Counted from the first letter of the stretch, positions 46,504 to 56,448 are shown. The stretch: 64,000 bases of DNA from Kluyvera georgiana ATCC 51603 (GCF_001654985.1 NZ_LXEU01000002.1:38322-102321), one strand, 5' to 3'. Made by a program: numbers and translations. Notes: generated from the letters alone by a model not told the origin.

Positions 46504-48327
46504 TTACTCTTCTTTCGCACCGCGCATTGCGCGACGACGGTCGTTTTCCGTCAGGTGACGTTTACGGATACGAATAGACTGCGGAGTCACTTCGACCAGT
46601 TCGTCATCATCGATGAACTCCAGAGCTTGCTCCAGAGTCATGCGGATAGGCGGAACCAGAACAACCGCTTCATCCGTACCGGATGCACGCATGTTGGTCA
46701 GTTTCTTACCGGTCAGGCAGTTTACGGTCAGGTCGTTAGAACGGCTGTGAATACCGATGATCTGGCCTTCGTAAACTTCTGCGCCGTGGCCCAGGAACAG
46801 CTTGCCGCGGTCCTGCAGGCTGAACAGTGCAAACGCAACCGCTTTACCCTGACCGTTGGAGATCAGTACGCCGTTCTGGCGCTGGCCCACTTCGCCCTGA
46901 CGGATATCGTCATAGTGACTGAAGGTGGAGTACAGCAGACCGGTACCGGAAGTCATGGTCATGAATTCTGAACGGAAACCGATCAGACCACGGCTTGGGA
47001 TCACGTAGTCGAGACGTACGCGGCCTTTACCGTCTGGATTCATGTTTTTCAGGTCGCCTTTACGCTCGCCCAGTGCCTGCATGACAGAACCCTGGTGCTG
47101 CTCTTCGACGTCCAGCGTTACGTTCTCGTATGGCTCTTGTTTGCGGCCATCGATTTCGCGGAAGATAACTTTCGGACGGGATACCGCCAGTTCGAAACCT
47201 TCACGACGCATGTTTTCAATCAGAACGGACAGGTGCAGTTCACCACGGCCAGAAACGCGGAACGCATCGGCGTCAGCGGTTTCTTCAACGCGCAGCGCTA
47301 CGTTGTGCACCAGCTCTTTGTTCAGGCGGTCAAGGATCTGACGAGAGGTAACGAATTTACCTTCTTTGCCACAGAACGGAGAGGTGTTAACGCAGAAGAA
47401 CATAGAAACGGTCGGTTCATCGACGGACAGTGCCGGCAGCGCTTCGACGTTCTGCGGGTCGCAGATGGTGTCGGAGATGTTCAGCTCGCCCAGACCGGTG
47501 ATGGCGATGATGTCACCAGCTTCCGCGAGGGTGCTGTCGATACGTTCCAGACCCAGGTGAGTCAGTACTTTACCAACTTTACCGTTACGGGTTTTGCCTT
47601 CGCTATCGATGATAGTGATCTGCTGGTTCGGTTTCACTTTACCGCGTTTGATGCGGCCGATACCGATAACGCCAACGTAGTTGTTGTAGTCCAGCTGGGA
47701 GATCTGCATCTGCAGCGGACCATCAAGGTCTACGTCCGGTGCCGGTACATGGTCAACAATCGCCTGATACAGCGGGGTCATGTCTTCAGCCATGTCTTCG
47801 TGATCCAGACCCGCGATACCGTTCAGCGCCGAAGCGTAGATGATCGGGAAGTCCAGCTGCTCGTCGGTCGCGTCGAGGTTAACGAACAGGTCGAAGACCT
47901 GGTCAACAACCCAATCAGGACGCGCGCCCGGACGGTCAACCTTGTTGATGACAACAATTGGCTTCAGGCCGTGAGCAAATGCTTTTTTGGTCACGAAGCG
48001 CGTTTGCGGCATCGGGCCATCAAAGGCATCAACTACCAGCAGCACGGAGTCAACCATGGACATAACGCGCTCAACTTCACCACCGAAGTCGGCGTGCCCC
48101 GGGGTATCAACGATGTTGATACGGTAGTCATTCCATTTGATAGCGGTGTTTTTTGCGAGGATGGTAATCCCACGCTCTTTCTCCAAATCGTTGGAGTCCA
48201 TCACACGCTCTTGAGTTTCAGCACGCTCGTCGAACGTACCGGATTGCTGCAGCAGCTTATCAACTAGGGTAGTTTTACCATGGTCAACGTGAGCAATGAT
48301 GGCGATGTTACGCAAATTTTCGATCAC
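46504..48327 (-). CDS. typA: Ribosome-associated GTPase TypA/BipA
   Basis: TypA/BipA is a translational GTPase of the EF-G family that binds ribosomes and supports assembly of the large subunit at low temperature and stress. The 607-residue protein has G1 [15 protein letters not shown] near residue 12, G2 within [11 protein letters not shown]3 [12 protein letters not shown]4 [11 protein letters not shown], and the BipA C-terminal domain including [21 protein letters not shown]. It diverges from glnA with about 380 bases between. Confidence 0.97.
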   Translation of the reverse strand: MIENLRNIAIIAHVDHGKTTLVDKLLQQSGTFDERAETQERVMDSNDLEKERGITILAKNTAIKWNDYRINIVDTPGHADFGGEVERVMSMVDSVLLVVDAFDGPMPQTRFVTKKAFAHGLKPIVVINKVDRPGARPDWVVDQVFDLFVNLDATDEQLDFPIIYASALNGIAGLDHEDMAEDMTPLYQAIVDHVPAPDVDLDGPLQMQISQLDYNNYVGVIGIGRIKRGKVKPNQQITIIDSEGKTRNGKVGKVLTHLGLERIDSTLAEAGDIIAITGLGELNISDTICDPQNVEALPALSVDEPTVSMFFCVNTSPFCGKEGKFVTSRQILDRLNKELVHNVALRVEETADADAFRVSGRGELHLSVLIENMRREGFELAVSRPKVIFREIDGRKQEPYENVTLDVEEQHQGSVMQALGERKGDLKNMNPDGKGRVRLDYVIPSRGLIGFRSEFMTMTSGTGLLYSTFSHYDDIRQGEVGQRQNGVLISNGQGKAVAFALFSLQDRGKLFLGHGAEVYEGQIIGIHSRSNDLTVNCLTGKKLTNMRASGTDEAVVLVPPIRMTLEQALEFIDDDELVEVTPQSIRIRKRHLTENDRRRAMRGAKEE

Positions 48328-48478
48328 AACTTTGCCTCGGGCATTAGAAATAGCGCGTTATTGTACACGGATTAATCGCACTACAAAACAGGATCACAGA
48401 GATCCTCCGCAAACAAGTATCGCAGAGTTTCTTTGTGATCGCTTTCACGGCGCATAAAAAGGGCACCTAATCACAATT

Positions 48479-48526
48479 TGCACCAATATGGTGCTCAACG
48501 CTCGCGTGTAAGCACTATAATGGTGC
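48479..48526 (+). promoter_or_regulatory. Two strong NtrC sites upstream of glnA
   Basis: TGCACCAATATGGTGC at 48479-48494 and GCACTATAATGGTGC at 48512-48526 are near-perfect palindromes of the NtrC consensus. Their spacing of about 32 bases puts them on the same DNA face, as in the E. coli glnA enhancer. Confidence 0.92.
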
Positions 48527-48553
48527 AAAACGGCTATCATGGTGCAGCCCTTT

Positions 48554-48566
48554 TGCACTATGGTGC
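48554..48566 (+). promoter_or_regulatory. Third, shorter NtrC-like half-palindrome
   Basis: TGCACTATGGTGC has the NtrC half-sites TGCAC and GGTGC but only a 3-base spacer, so it would bind weakly. It may be one of the low-affinity sites known between enhancer and promoter. Confidence 0.5.
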
Positions 48567-48599
48567 GCATGATAGCGCCTTTTGGGGGTGATTTAAAAG

Positions 48600-48615
48600 T
48601 TGGCACAGATTTCGC
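48600..48615 (+). promoter_or_regulatory. Sigma-54 promoter of glnA (glnAp2)
   Basis: TTGGCAC at 48600-48606 (the -24 element) and TCGCT around 48611-48615 (the -12 element) are spaced as for sigma-54. It lies about 80 bases downstream of the second NtrC site and about 95 bases before glnA. Confidence 0.85.
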
Positions 48616-48710
48616 TTTATATTTTTCACGGCAACAACGCCATTTTTATGCAGTGATAGAAGACCTCGTTACCACGACGACGACAATGACAAATCCGGGA
48701 GATGTAAAGT

Positions 48711-50120
48711 ATGTCCGCTGAACACGTTTTGACGATGCTGAATGAACATGAAGTGAAGTTTGTCGATCTGCGCTTCACCGATACCAAAGGTAAAGAACAG
48801 CACGTCACGATTCCTGCCCATCAGGTGAATGCCGAATTCTTCGAAGAAGGCAAAATGTTTGACGGCTCCTCTATCGGCGGCTGGAAAGGCATTAACGAAT
48901 CTGACATGGTTCTGATGCCGGACGCATCTACCGCTCTCATCGACCCGTTCTTTGAAGAGTCTACCCTGATTATTCGTTGTGACATCCTGGAACCAGGCAC
49001 CCTGCAGGGCTACGACCGTGACCCGCGCTCCATCGCTAAACGCGCTGAAGAGTACCTGCGCGCGACCGGCATCGCAGACACCGTTCTGTTCGGGCCAGAG
49101 CCAGAATTCTTCCTGTTTGACGACATCCGTTTCGGCGCATCTATCTCCGGTTCCCACGTGGCTATCGATGATATCGAAGGCGCATGGAACTCTTCCACCA
49201 AATACGAAGGTGGTAACAAAGGTCACCGTCCTGGCGTGAAAGGCGGTTACTTCCCGGTTCCTCCGGTAGATTCTTCTCAGGACATCCGTTCTACCATGTG
49301 TCTGATCATGGAAGAAATGGGTCTGGTCGTTGAAGCGCACCACCACGAAGTGGCGACCGCTGGCCAGAACGAAATCGCGACCCGCTTCAACACCATGACC
49401 AAAAAAGCGGACGAAATTCAGATCTACAAATATGTGGTTCACAACGTCGCTCACCGCTTCGGTAAAACCGCGACCTTTATGCCAAAGCCAATGTTTGGCG
49501 ATAACGGTTCCGGCATGCACTGCCACATGTCCCTGTCCAAGAACGGCGTAAACCTGTTCTCCGGTGACAAATATGCGGGTCTGTCTGAGCAGGCGCTGTA
49601 CTACATCGGCGGCGTTATCAAACACGCTAAAGCGATCAACGCCCTGGCGAACCCGACCACCAACTCTTACAAGCGTCTGGTCCCGGGTTACGAAGCGCCG
49701 GTAATGCTGGCTTACTCTGCCCGTAACCGTTCTGCTTCTATCCGTATTCCGGTAGTGGCTTCTCCGAAAGCGCGTCGTATCGAAGTGCGCTTCCCGGACC
49801 CGGCTGCTAACCCGTACCTGTGCTTCGCCGCGCTGCTGATGGCTGGCCTTGACGGTATCAAGAACAAGATCCACCCGGGCGAAGCGATGGACAAAAACCT
49901 GTACGACCTGCCGCCGGAAGAAGCGAAAGAGATCCCACAGGTTGCTGGCTCTCTGGAAGAAGCGCTGCAGGCTCTCGATGCAGACCGTGAGTTCCTGACT
50001 GCGGGCGGCGTATTCACTGATGAAGCTATCGACGCTTACATCACGCTGCGCACTGAAGAAAACGATCGCGTTCGGATGACTCCGCACCCGGTTGAGTTCG
50101 AGCTGTACTACAGCGTCTAA
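48711..50120 (+). CDS. glnA: Glutamine synthetase GlnA
   Basis: GlnA makes glutamine from glutamate, ammonia and ATP as a cytoplasmic dodecamer, and is the core of nitrogen assimilation. The 469-residue type I enzyme has the latch [24 protein letters not shown] at the N-terminus, [11 protein letters not shown], the ATP-binding [14 protein letters not shown], and near residue 397 NLYDLPPEE, containing the adenylylated Tyr. Length equals E. coli. It heads the glnALG operon. A 3' terminator reduces expression of glnLG, which also have a promoter. Confidence 0.99.
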   Translation: MSAEHVLTMLNEHEVKFVDLRFTDTKGKEQHVTIPAHQVNAEFFEEGKMFDGSSIGGWKGINESDMVLMPDASTALIDPFFEESTLIIRCDILEPGTLQGYDRDPRSIAKRAEEYLRATGIADTVLFGPEPEFFLFDDIRFGASISGSHVAIDDIEGAWNSSTKYEGGNKGHRPGVKGGYFPVPPVDSSQDIRSTMCLIMEEMGLVVEAHHHEVATAGQNEIATRFNTMTKKADEIQIYKYVVHNVAHRFGKTATFMPKPMFGDNGSGMHCHMSLSKNGVNLFSGDKYAGLSEQALYYIGGVIKHAKAINALANPTTNSYKRLVPGYEAPVMLAYSARNRSASIRIPVVASPKARRIEVRFPDPAANPYLCFAALLMAGLDGIKNKIHPGEAMDKNLYDLPPEEAKEIPQVAGSLEEALQALDADREFLTAGGVFTDEAIDAYITLRTEENDRVRMTPHPVEFELYYSV

Positions 50121-50237
50121 TACGTTTTGAGTTGTACTTTCCCGATGATGTCGCGTCACTGCCGATGGGTGCTGACGCGATACTCGGGAATTGAGTTGCC
50201 GTGGAAACTTTCAGCCCATCTCAGGATGGGCTTTTTT
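50121..50237 (+). ncRNA. glnZ: Probable GlnZ sRNA in the glnA 3' UTR
   Basis: The glnA 3' UTR is about 117 bases and ends in a strong terminator; it includes an internal hairpin (TGTCGCGTCA...TGACGCGATA region). In E. coli and Salmonella this UTR is processed by RNase E into the Hfq-bound sRNA GlnZ, which links nitrogen to carbon metabolism. The 5' processing site lies near or within the stop codon and is approximate; the seed could not be verified. Confidence 0.5.
50213..50237 (+). terminator. Terminator of glnA
   Basis: AGCCCATC and GATGGGCT form an 8-bp stem around TCAG, followed by six T, 93 bases after the glnA stop. Confidence 0.93.
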
Positions 50238-50287
50238 CTCCACCAACAACCTGATTTCCCGCGCTTTTTATCCGTAAAAAGCTATAC

Positions 50288-50304
50288 TGCACTAAAAGAG
50301 TGCA
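50288..50304 (+). promoter_or_regulatory. NtrC site at the glnL promoter
   Basis: TGCACTAAAAGAGTGCA is a palindrome of the NtrC type just upstream of glnL, in the position of the site by which NtrC represses glnLp in E. coli. Confidence 0.78.
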
Positions 50305-50326
50305 AGCCTTTTCAGGAGACTGCTAA

Positions 50327-51376
50327 ATGGCAACAGGCGCGCTGCCCGATGCTGGGCAGATCCTTAACTCGTTAATCAACAGCATCTTACTGGTCGATGA
50401 CGACCTGGCCGTTCACTATGCGAACCCTGCGGCGCAGCAGTTGCTGGCGCAGAGCGCGCGTAAACTTTTCGGCACGCCGCTTCCCGAGCTTCTGAGCTAT
50501 TTCTCGCTCAACGTCGGTTTAATGCAGGAAAGCCTGCAAACCGGCCAGGGGTTCACCGATAACGAAGTGACGCTGGTTATCGACGGTCGCTCACATATTC
50601 TTTCGCTCACCGCGCAGCGGCTGCCTGACGGTTTTATCCTGCTGGAGATGGCACCGATGGACAATCAACGTCGCCTCAGCCAGGAGCAGCTACAGCACGC
50701 CCAGCAGATTGCCGCGCGCGATCTGGTGCGTGGCCTTGCCCACGAGATCAAAAACCCGCTGGGTGGCCTGCGCGGCGCAGCACAGCTGCTGAGCAAAGCG
50801 CTGCCCGACCCCGCGCTCATCGAATATACCAACGTCATCATTGAACAGGCCGACCGCCTGCGTAATCTGGTCGATCGCCTGCTTGGCCCGCAGCATCCCG
50901 GTACGCACGTTACCGAGAGCATTCATAAAGTGGCTGAGCGCGTGGTGAAGCTGGTTTCGATGGAGCTGCCGCAAAACGTCACTCTGATACGCGACTATGA
51001 TCCAAGTCTGCCGGAACTGCCGCACGATCCCGACCAGATTGAGCAAGTTCTTCTTAATATCGTGCGTAATGCGCTTCAGGCCCTCGGGTCAGAAGGGGGC
51101 GAAATAGTCCTGCGCACCCGCACCGCTTTTCAGTTAACGCTACATGGCGTTCGCTACCGCCTGGCCGCCAGAATTGATGTCGAAGATAACGGTCCCGGCA
51201 TTCCATCACATTTGCAGGATACGCTGTTTTATCCGATGGTCAGCGGCCGCGAAGGTGGCACCGGGCTGGGTCTGTCGATCACGCGCAGCCTGATCGATCA
51301 GCACTCCGGCAAAATTGAATTTACCAGTTGGCCAGGCCATACCGAGTTTTCGGTTTTCCTGCCAATTAAAAAATAA
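50327..51376 (+). CDS. glnL: Nitrogen sensor histidine kinase NtrB (GlnL)
   Basis: GlnL phosphorylates GlnG when nitrogen is short and, bound by PII (GlnB), dephosphorylates it when nitrogen is ample. The 349-residue protein is soluble: an N-terminal PAS domain (about 10-120), phosphoacceptor His139 in [21 protein letters not shown], and ATP boxes [17 protein letters not shown] and [12 protein letters not shown]. Length equals E. coli GlnL. It follows the glnA terminator with its own NtrC site and precedes glnG by 9 bases. Confidence 0.97.
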   Translation: MATGALPDAGQILNSLINSILLVDDDLAVHYANPAAQQLLAQSARKLFGTPLPELLSYFSLNVGLMQESLQTGQGFTDNEVTLVIDGRSHILSLTAQRLPDGFILLEMAPMDNQRRLSQEQLQHAQQIAARDLVRGLAHEIKNPLGGLRGAAQLLSKALPDPALIEYTNVIIEQADRLRNLVDRLLGPQHPGTHVTESIHKVAERVVKLVSMELPQNVTLIRDYDPSLPELPHDPDQIEQVLLNIVRNALQALGSEGGEIVLRTRTAFQLTLHGVRYRLAARIDVEDNGPGIPSHLQDTLFYPMVSGREGGTGLGLSITRSLIDQHSGKIEFTSWPGHTEFSVFLPIKK

Positions 51377-51385
51377 GGTGTGTTT

Positions 51386-52798
51386 ATGCAACGAGGGATA
51401 GTCTGGGTCGTTGATGACGATAGCTCCATCCGTTGGGTGCTTGAACGCGCCCTCACCGGCGCAGGGCTGACCTGCACGACGTTTGAAGGCGGGAAAGAGG
51501 TGCTGGACGCGCTGGCCACCAAAACCCCTGACGTGCTGATGTCCGATATTCGCATGCCCGGAATGGATGGTCTGGCGCTGTTAACACAAATCAAGCAACG
51601 CCATCCAATGCTTCCGGTCATCATAATGACGGCACATTCCGATTTGGACGCCGCCGTCAGCGCCTATCAGCAAGGGGCGTTCGATTACCTGCCAAAACCG
51701 TTTGATATTGACGAAGCGGTGGCGCTCGTTGAACGCGCTATCAGCCACTACCAGGAACAGCAGCAGCCGCGCAATGTACAGGTTGATGGGCCAACCACCG
51801 ATATCATCGGCGAAGCGCCGGCCATGCAGGACGTGTTCCGCATTATCGGCCGTCTCTCCCGCTCTTCCATCAGCGTGCTGATTAACGGCGAGTCCGGTAC
51901 CGGTAAAGAGTTAGTCGCTCACGCCCTGCACCGTCACAGCCCACGCGTCAAAGCGCCGTTTATCGCGCTGAATATGGCGGCAATCCCCAAAGACCTGATT
52001 GAGTCCGAACTGTTTGGTCACGAGAAAGGGGCATTTACCGGCGCCAATACTGTCCGTCAGGGCCGCTTTGAGCAGGCCGATGGCGGCACGCTGTTCCTCG
52101 ATGAAATCGGCGATATGCCGATGGACGTCCAGACTCGTCTGCTGCGCGTACTGGCCGACGGTCAGTTCTATCGCGTCGGCGGCTATGCGCCGGTAAAGGT
52201 TGACGTACGCATCATTGCGGCCACCCACCAGAATCTGGAACAACGCGTACAGGAAGGTAAGTTCCGTGAGGATCTGTTCCATCGCCTGAACGTGATTCGC
52301 GTCCACCTGCCGCCGCTGCGCGAACGTCGGGAGGATATTCCACGCCTGGCGCATCATTTCCTGCAGGTCGCAGCACGCGAGCTGGGCGTTGAAGCCAAGC
52401 TGCTGCACCCGGAAACCGAAGCCGCCTTAACGCGTCTGGCCTGGCCGGGTAACGTGCGTCAGTTGGAAAACACCTGCCGCTGGCTGACGGTGATGGCCGC
52501 CGGGCAAGAGGTACTGATTCAGGATCTGCCGGGCGAGCTGTTTGAAGCCAGCCAGCCGGATAGCACCGCGGCCGCGTCGCTACCGGATAGTTGGGCAACG
52601 CTGCTGGCGCAGTGGGCCGATCGCGCGCTGCGTTCCGGTCATCAAAATCTGCTGTCCGAAGCCCAGCCAGAGATGGAGCGTACGCTACTGACGACCGCGC
52701 TACGCCATACGCAAGGACATAAACAAGAAGCCGCACGCCTGCTCGGTTGGGGTCGTAATACCCTGACGCGCAAGCTGAAAGAGTTAGGAATGGAGTAA
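51386..52798 (+). CDS. glnG: Nitrogen regulator NtrC (GlnG)
   Basis: GlnG is the sigma-54 activator that, phosphorylated at Asp54, switches on glnA and other nitrogen genes. The 470-residue protein has a receiver domain ([17 protein letters not shown]), an AAA+ domain with GESGTGKE (Walker A) and the sigma-54 contact loop [13 protein letters not shown], and a C-terminal Fis-like HTH ([25 protein letters not shown]). The ATG at 51386 follows AAGGTG; the in-frame GTG six bases upstream overlaps that site. Length is one residue longer than E. coli. Confidence 0.97.
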   Translation: MQRGIVWVVDDDSSIRWVLERALTGAGLTCTTFEGGKEVLDALATKTPDVLMSDIRMPGMDGLALLTQIKQRHPMLPVIIMTAHSDLDAAVSAYQQGAFDYLPKPFDIDEAVALVERAISHYQEQQQPRNVQVDGPTTDIIGEAPAMQDVFRIIGRLSRSSISVLINGESGTGKELVAHALHRHSPRVKAPFIALNMAAIPKDLIESELFGHEKGAFTGANTVRQGRFEQADGGTLFLDEIGDMPMDVQTRLLRVLADGQFYRVGGYAPVKVDVRIIAATHQNLEQRVQEGKFREDLFHRLNVIRVHLPPLRERREDIPRLAHHFLQVAARELGVEAKLLHPETEAALTRLAWPGNVRQLENTCRWLTVMAAGQEVLIQDLPGELFEASQPDSTAAASLPDSWATLLAQWADRALRSGHQNLLSEAQPEMERTLLTTALRHTQGHKQEAARLLGWGRNTLTRKLKELGME

Positions 52799-52911
52799 GG
52801 CCGGTGTGAAGTGTAAATATTGCTCGATTCGCGCAAGTTGCTGCAATTTTATACTTTACTGTTCCGATGAGTTAAGTATCATTCTGCCCGCGAATACCGG
52901 GGGGAAGAAAC

Positions 52912-53019
52912 ATGCTTGAATCATTAATTAATCTGGCGTCGAGCGGCGCTGCCAGCCACTCGCCGCAAACGGCGATGGCCGCAGTCCTGTGCGCGGCGCT
53001 GGTTGGGCTATTTAGCTAA
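52912..53019 (+). CDS. yshB: Small membrane protein YshB
   Basis: A 35-residue protein too short for routine ORF calling: MLESLINLASSGAASHSPQT followed by a hydrophobic C-terminal half (AMAAVLCAALVGLFS). It is the ortholog of E. coli YshB (36 aa), located after glnG as here. A GGGGGAAG ribosome site ends 6 bases before the ATG. In Salmonella YshB has been linked to intracellular growth; its mechanism is unknown. Confidence 0.85.
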   Translation: MLESLINLASSGAASHSPQTAMAAVLCAALVGLFS

Positions 53020-53089
53020 GCCGGATGGCGCTTACGCTTATCCGGCCTACAAATCGACTGTAGGCCCGGTAAGCGTAGCGCCACCGGGC
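53020..53089. repeat. BIME: pair of inverted REP elements
   Basis: GCCGGATGGCGCTTACGCTT with ATCCGGCCTAC (53020-53050) and the inverted GTAGGCCCGGTAAGCGTAGC with GCCACCGGGC (53060-53089) form two REP units in opposite directions. It lies between yshB and the convergent hemN and may serve as a transcription end or gyrase/IHF site. Confidence 0.88.
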
Positions 53090-53099
53090 AATATCCTCG

Positions 53100-54473
53100 C
53101 TAAATCACCCGCGAGAACTGCTGGATACGCGCTTTCTGGCGCAGGTAGGCGTCAAAGCACATACAGATGTTGCGAATCAACAGGCGGCCTTTGGCGGTCA
53201 CCTGAATGCCCTTCTCATCCACATCCACCAGCCCATCTTTCGCCAGCGGTGCCAACAGCGCCAGGTCCTCGGCAAAGTAGTCGCTGAAGTTCAGGTCCCA
53301 CTGTTTTTCCACCGCGGAGAAATCGAGGCTGAAATTACAGATCAGCGCCTTAATCACGTCACGACGAATGCAATCATCACGGGTTAAGGCAATACCGCGC
53401 CACAGCGCGTTGCCCTGCTCGGCGACCTGCTGATAGTACAGCTTCAGCTCTTTCTGGTTCTGCGCGTAGCAATCGCCAATCATGCTGATGGCGGAGACGC
53501 CCATGCCCAGCAAGTCGGTGTCGCCCTGGGTGGTATATCCCTGGAAGTTGCGGTGCAGCACACCTTCACGCTGGGCCACGGCCAGCTCGTTATCCGGACG
53601 CGCAAAGTGGTCCATGCCGATAAACTGATAGCCCGCTTGCGTCAGCGAGTGAATGGTCTCCTGCAGGATATCCAGCTTCTGCTGCGCCGACGGCAGGTCG
53701 GCGTCTTTGATTTTACGCTGAGCAGCGAAGAGCGTCGGAAGATGCGCGTAGTTAAATACGCTCAGGCGATCCGGATTCAGTTCAGCCACACGCTGGAGGG
53801 TAAAAGCAAAGCTCTCCGGCGTCTGCTTCGGCAGGCCGTAGATTAGGTCGATGTTGGTCGACGTAAAGCCTATCTCACGGGCGCGTTTGAGCAGCGAGAA
53901 GATAAAGTCTTCATCCTGCTCACGGTTAACCAGGCGCTGTACCTCTTTATTGAAGTCCTGAACGCCCATACTCAGGCGGTTAAAACCCTCGGCGCGCAGA
54001 TGGTCGATAACATCCAGCTCAATTTCACGCGGGTCAACTTCAATAGAGATCTCCGCATCAGCATCGAAGTGAAAGTTCTCGCGCAGCAGCGTCATCAGAC
54101 GGCTGATTTGCGCCTTATTGAGATAGGTTGGCGTACCGCCGCCCCAGTGCAGTTGGCTAACATGACGGCCGGTAAACAGCGGCGCGCGCTGGCGTATTTC
54201 CTGCTCCAGCACGTCAAGATATTGGTCAGCTTTGTGCTGCTGGCGGGTAACGATCTTATTGCAACCGCAGAAATAGCAGAGTTTGTGGCAAAACGGGATA
54301 TGAACGTACAGCGACAGGGGCCGCTCAGGATAGCGCGCAACGGCGCTCAGAAACTCCGCTTCGCCAAAGGCATCGGAGAACTCCAGCGCCGTAGGATATG
54401 AGGTATACCGTGGCCCGGAATAGTTATATTTCTGGATCAGGGCCAGATCCCAGTCGATTAACTGCACAGACAT
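53100..54473 (-). CDS. hemN: Oxygen-independent coproporphyrinogen III oxidase
   Basis: HemN is a radical SAM enzyme that decarboxylates coproporphyrinogen III to protoporphyrinogen IX without oxygen, in heme synthesis. The 457-residue protein has the cluster motif FCHKLCYFCGC (Cys62, Cys66, Cys69), the SAM motif GGGTPTYL, and the HemN C-terminal domain ending RKARIQQFSRVI. The ATG at 54473 follows AAGGAG by five bases; the GTG at 54479 overlaps that site. The previous small ORF ends inside the ribosome site of hemN. Confidence 0.97.
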   Translation of the reverse strand: MSVQLIDWDLALIQKYNYSGPRYTSYPTALEFSDAFGEAEFLSAVARYPERPLSLYVHIPFCHKLCYFCGCNKIVTRQQHKADQYLDVLEQEIRQRAPLFTGRHVSQLHWGGGTPTYLNKAQISRLMTLLRENFHFDADAEISIEVDPREIELDVIDHLRAEGFNRLSMGVQDFNKEVQRLVNREQDEDFIFSLLKRAREIGFTSTNIDLIYGLPKQTPESFAFTLQRVAELNPDRLSVFNYAHLPTLFAAQRKIKDADLPSAQQKLDILQETIHSLTQAGYQFIGMDHFARPDNELAVAQREGVLHRNFQGYTTQGDTDLLGMGVSAISMIGDCYAQNQKELKLYYQQVAEQGNALWRGIALTRDDCIRRDVIKALICNFSLDFSAVEKQWDLNFSDYFAEDLALLAPLAKDGLVDVDEKGIQVTAKGRLLIRNICMCFDAYLRQKARIQQFSRVI

Positions 54474-54475
54474 GC

Positions 54476-54658
54476 TCACTCCTTGCGATGATGTCGAAAA
54501 CGACGACGGCTTGCCGGCCTGGCCGCATTACGCAGCGCCAGCCGGTTGCGCAGCCAATTTTGACGCCGCGACAACCGTCGTAGTTTAACGAATAACCACC
54601 CCAGATAACATACAACCAAAAGGGTTATAAGCAGGACTGGCAGGCCAATCGGGTGCAA
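54476..54658 (-). CDS. Small membrane-anchored protein between yihI and hemN
   Basis: A 60-residue ORF with TTG start 3 bases after yihI and stop TGA inside the ribosome site of hemN. It has an N-terminal hydrophobic segment (about 5-24, GLPVLLITLLVVCYLGWLFV) followed by a very basic tail (KLRRLSRRQNWLRNRLALRN, then RRRFRHHRKE). The tail-inside topology follows the positive-inside rule. GAGGGGCGG upstream could be the ribosome site. I do not recognise it, but the tight packing in an operon suggests that it is translated. Confidence 0.5.
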   Translation of the reverse strand: MHPIGLPVLLITLLVVCYLGWLFVKLRRLSRRQNWLRNRLALRNAARPASRRRFRHHRKE

Positions 54659-54661
54659 ACG

Positions 54662-55177
54662 TTAGTTTCCGCCCCTCAGCAGACGCATCACGTCTTCCTT
54701 GCCCCCTTCTTCCTCTTCTTCTTCGTCATCATCGTAAGAGAGACCGAGTTGCTGCATCAGTGCATCAATGCGATCCAGTTTAGCGTCAACCCAGGCCTGC
54801 TCTTCAGCAGTCAGGGTTTCGCCCTCTTCCAGACGTTCCAGCAGCGCATCCAGGCGCTCATCAGTCTCCAGCATGTCCAGCTCAGCCTGCGGTGAAAGCA
54901 TAGGTTTCTCGCTCTTCGGTTTGTGCTGCTTGACGACCGGCGCCTCAGTCACGCCCAGCGCGATCGGTTTTTTACTACCAATACGGGGGTCTTTTTGCGG
55001 CTTTTGTTTATTGGAGCCAGATGCACCCTCACTGCCGCTGGCGCGGCTGCCCGGCGCATGGCCACGGTGCTTCTTGTCGCGTTTACGGTCACGAGCTTCC
55101 TGGTTCAGCTCTTCACGCGTTTTACGACGTTGTTTGCCAGGCGCTTTGCTGCGCGGTGCAGAGGTTGGTTTTTTCAT
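54662..55177 (-). CDS. yihI: Der GTPase-activating protein YihI
   Basis: YihI stimulates the GTPase activity of Der and so controls 50S subunit assembly in the cytoplasm. The 171-residue protein has a Lys/Arg-rich disordered N-terminus ([22 protein letters not shown]), a central Lys-rich stretch, a conserved helical core with [48 protein letters not shown], and an acidic Asp/Glu C-terminus ([12 protein letters not shown]). Length is close to E. coli (169). It heads a yihI-smORF-hemN run. Confidence 0.94.
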   Translation of the reverse strand: MKKPTSAPRSKAPGKQRRKTREELNQEARDRKRDKKHRGHAPGSRASGSEGASGSNKQKPQKDPRIGSKKPIALGVTEAPVVKQHKPKSEKPMLSPQAELDMLETDERLDALLERLEEGETLTAEEQAWVDAKLDRIDALMQQLGLSYDDDEEEEEEGGKEDVMRLLRGGN

Positions 55178-55246
55178 GATGTCAGATCTTTTAAGCCGTT
55201 TTATTCAGTATAGAATTGAGCCGGAATCTAGCAGAAAGCAAACAAA

Positions 55247-55494
55247 GAAAAAAGGCGACAGAGTAATCTGTCGCCTTTTTTCCTGACTCACACCCTTAAC
55301 GGGTTCTACATTCCATGTTTGCTTACAACGCGCCCTGTCTATCCGTTAGCTCTATAACAGTCCCTGTTATTGTTCCCTTTCCCTGCGTAACGTCTCCAGA
55401 CGTTGGTCATCCTGACAGATTCCGTAGGTCTTCGCCTCCTGGCGTTCCTGACCCCTCATCCTGAGTCTAAATCCTTCTGGCACCCTTGCCGATG
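55247..55494 (-). ncRNA. csrC: CsrC regulatory RNA
   Basis: CsrC sequesters the RNA-binding protein CsrA. The minus strand between yihI and engB has about 13 GGA motifs in CAGGA, ACGGA and TGGAG contexts, many in hairpin loops, and segments matching E. coli CsrC: AGGATGAGGGGTCAGGA, GCCAGGAGGCGAAGAC, CCCGTTAAGGGT, and the terminator stem GGCGACAGA/TCTGTCGCC (55254-55275) with a T-run. The first 30 bases differ from K-12. The 5' end is inferred from a TAAAGT -10-like element at 55501-55506. Confidence 0.85.
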
Positions 55495-55768
55495 GGTGAT
55501 ACTTTACCTCGTTGAGTTAAACTAACAAGCAATGAGATGGCGAAAATTGGATAAATAAGATTATTGCCCGTGTGTAATGTTATGATTTTAAATAATTTGC
55601 ATATAATCTCGCCGAGATTCTTTCCTTAATTTCCCATAGTCGATATGGCAAATGTCTTACAAACGGAAGGGCATCGGCTTACAGTTGACGATACTGGAGG
55701 AAATCCAGCCTTTTTCTACCGATCGGGTATAATCGCCCCCATTGCCTGATTTAACGGAGACGACCGTT

Positions 55769-56404
55769 TTGACTAACTGGAACTATCAACTGACGCACTT
55801 TGTCACCAGCGCGCCAGATATCCGCCACTTACCTTCCGATACCGGAATCGAAGTGGCTTTTGCCGGCCGCTCCAATGCGGGGAAGTCCAGCGCCCTGAAT
55901 ACGTTGACCAACCAGAAAAGCCTGGCGCGTACTTCGAAAACGCCGGGTCGTACGCAGCTGATTAACCTGTTTGAAGTGGCCGACGGCAAACGTCTGGTCG
56001 ACTTGCCGGGCTACGGCTACGCGCAGGTACCGGAAGAGATGAAAATCAAGTGGCAGCGTGCTCTGGGTGAATACCTGGAAAAACGTCTGTGCCTGAAAGG
56101 ATTAGTGGTACTGATGGATATTCGCCATCCGCTGAAGGACCTCGACCAGCAGATGATCGAGTGGGCTGTCGCCAGCGAAATCCCGGTTTTGGTGTTGTTA
56201 ACCAAAGCTGACAAGCTCGCTAGCGGTGCGCGTAAAGCGCAGCTGAACCTGGTGCGCGAAGCGGCGATTGCCTTTAACGGTGACGTGCAGGTTGAAGCAT
56301 TTTCTTCACTGAAAAAGCAGGGCGTGGATAAACTGCGCCAGAAGCTGGACAGCTGGTTTAACGATATTCCGCCACAAGAAGATCCAGAAACAGCCGCAGA
56401 GTAA
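55769..56404 (+). CDS. engB: Ribosome biogenesis GTPase EngB (YihA/YsxC)
   Basis: EngB is an essential GTPase of 50S ribosomal subunit assembly. The 211-residue protein has G1 [12 protein letters not shown]2 [12 protein letters not shown]3 [12 protein letters not shown]4 LTKADKLAS and G5 SSLKKQG. The start is the TTG at 55769 ([11 protein letters not shown]), which gives the E. coli length and has GGAGA 8 bases upstream; the TTG at 55742 has no ribosome site. It diverges from csrC and converges with Spot 42. Confidence 0.95.
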   Translation: MTNWNYQLTHFVTSAPDIRHLPSDTGIEVAFAGRSNAGKSSALNTLTNQKSLARTSKTPGRTQLINLFEVADGKRLVDLPGYGYAQVPEEMKIKWQRALGEYLEKRLCLKGLVVLMDIRHPLKDLDQQMIEWAVASEIPVLVLLTKADKLASGARKAQLNLVREAAIAFNGDVQVEAFSSLKKQGVDKLRQKLDSWFNDIPPQEDPETAAE

Positions 56405-56416
56405 TTCACTCTACGT

Positions 56417-56448
56417 CCCGGATAGCGGCGCCTGGCGCCCTGTTCCGG
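56417..56448 (+). repeat. Palindrome downstream of engB
   Basis: CCCGGATAGCGGCGCC and GGCGCCCTGTTCCGGG form an imperfect REP-like hairpin 12 bases after engB. It may end engB transcription or be a degenerate REP. Confidence 0.55.

Noticed and set aside
47095..48267. 390-codon open frame antisense to typA
   Set aside because: Shadow of typA codon usage; no ribosome site, no domain.
48669..50159. 496-codon open frame antisense to glnA
   Set aside because: It is a mirror of the glnA codon pattern in a GC-rich gene; its translation is rich in His/Arg/Phe/Val repeats with no domain, and glnA on the other strand is certain.
53020..53089. Short palindromic repeats as a CRISPR array
   Set aside because: Only two REP units in inverted orientation with no regular spacers; this is a BIME.
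55742..55768. Longer engB with a TTG start at 55742
   Set aside because: The ribosome site GGAGA lies inside this extension, and the start at 55769 gives the family length.
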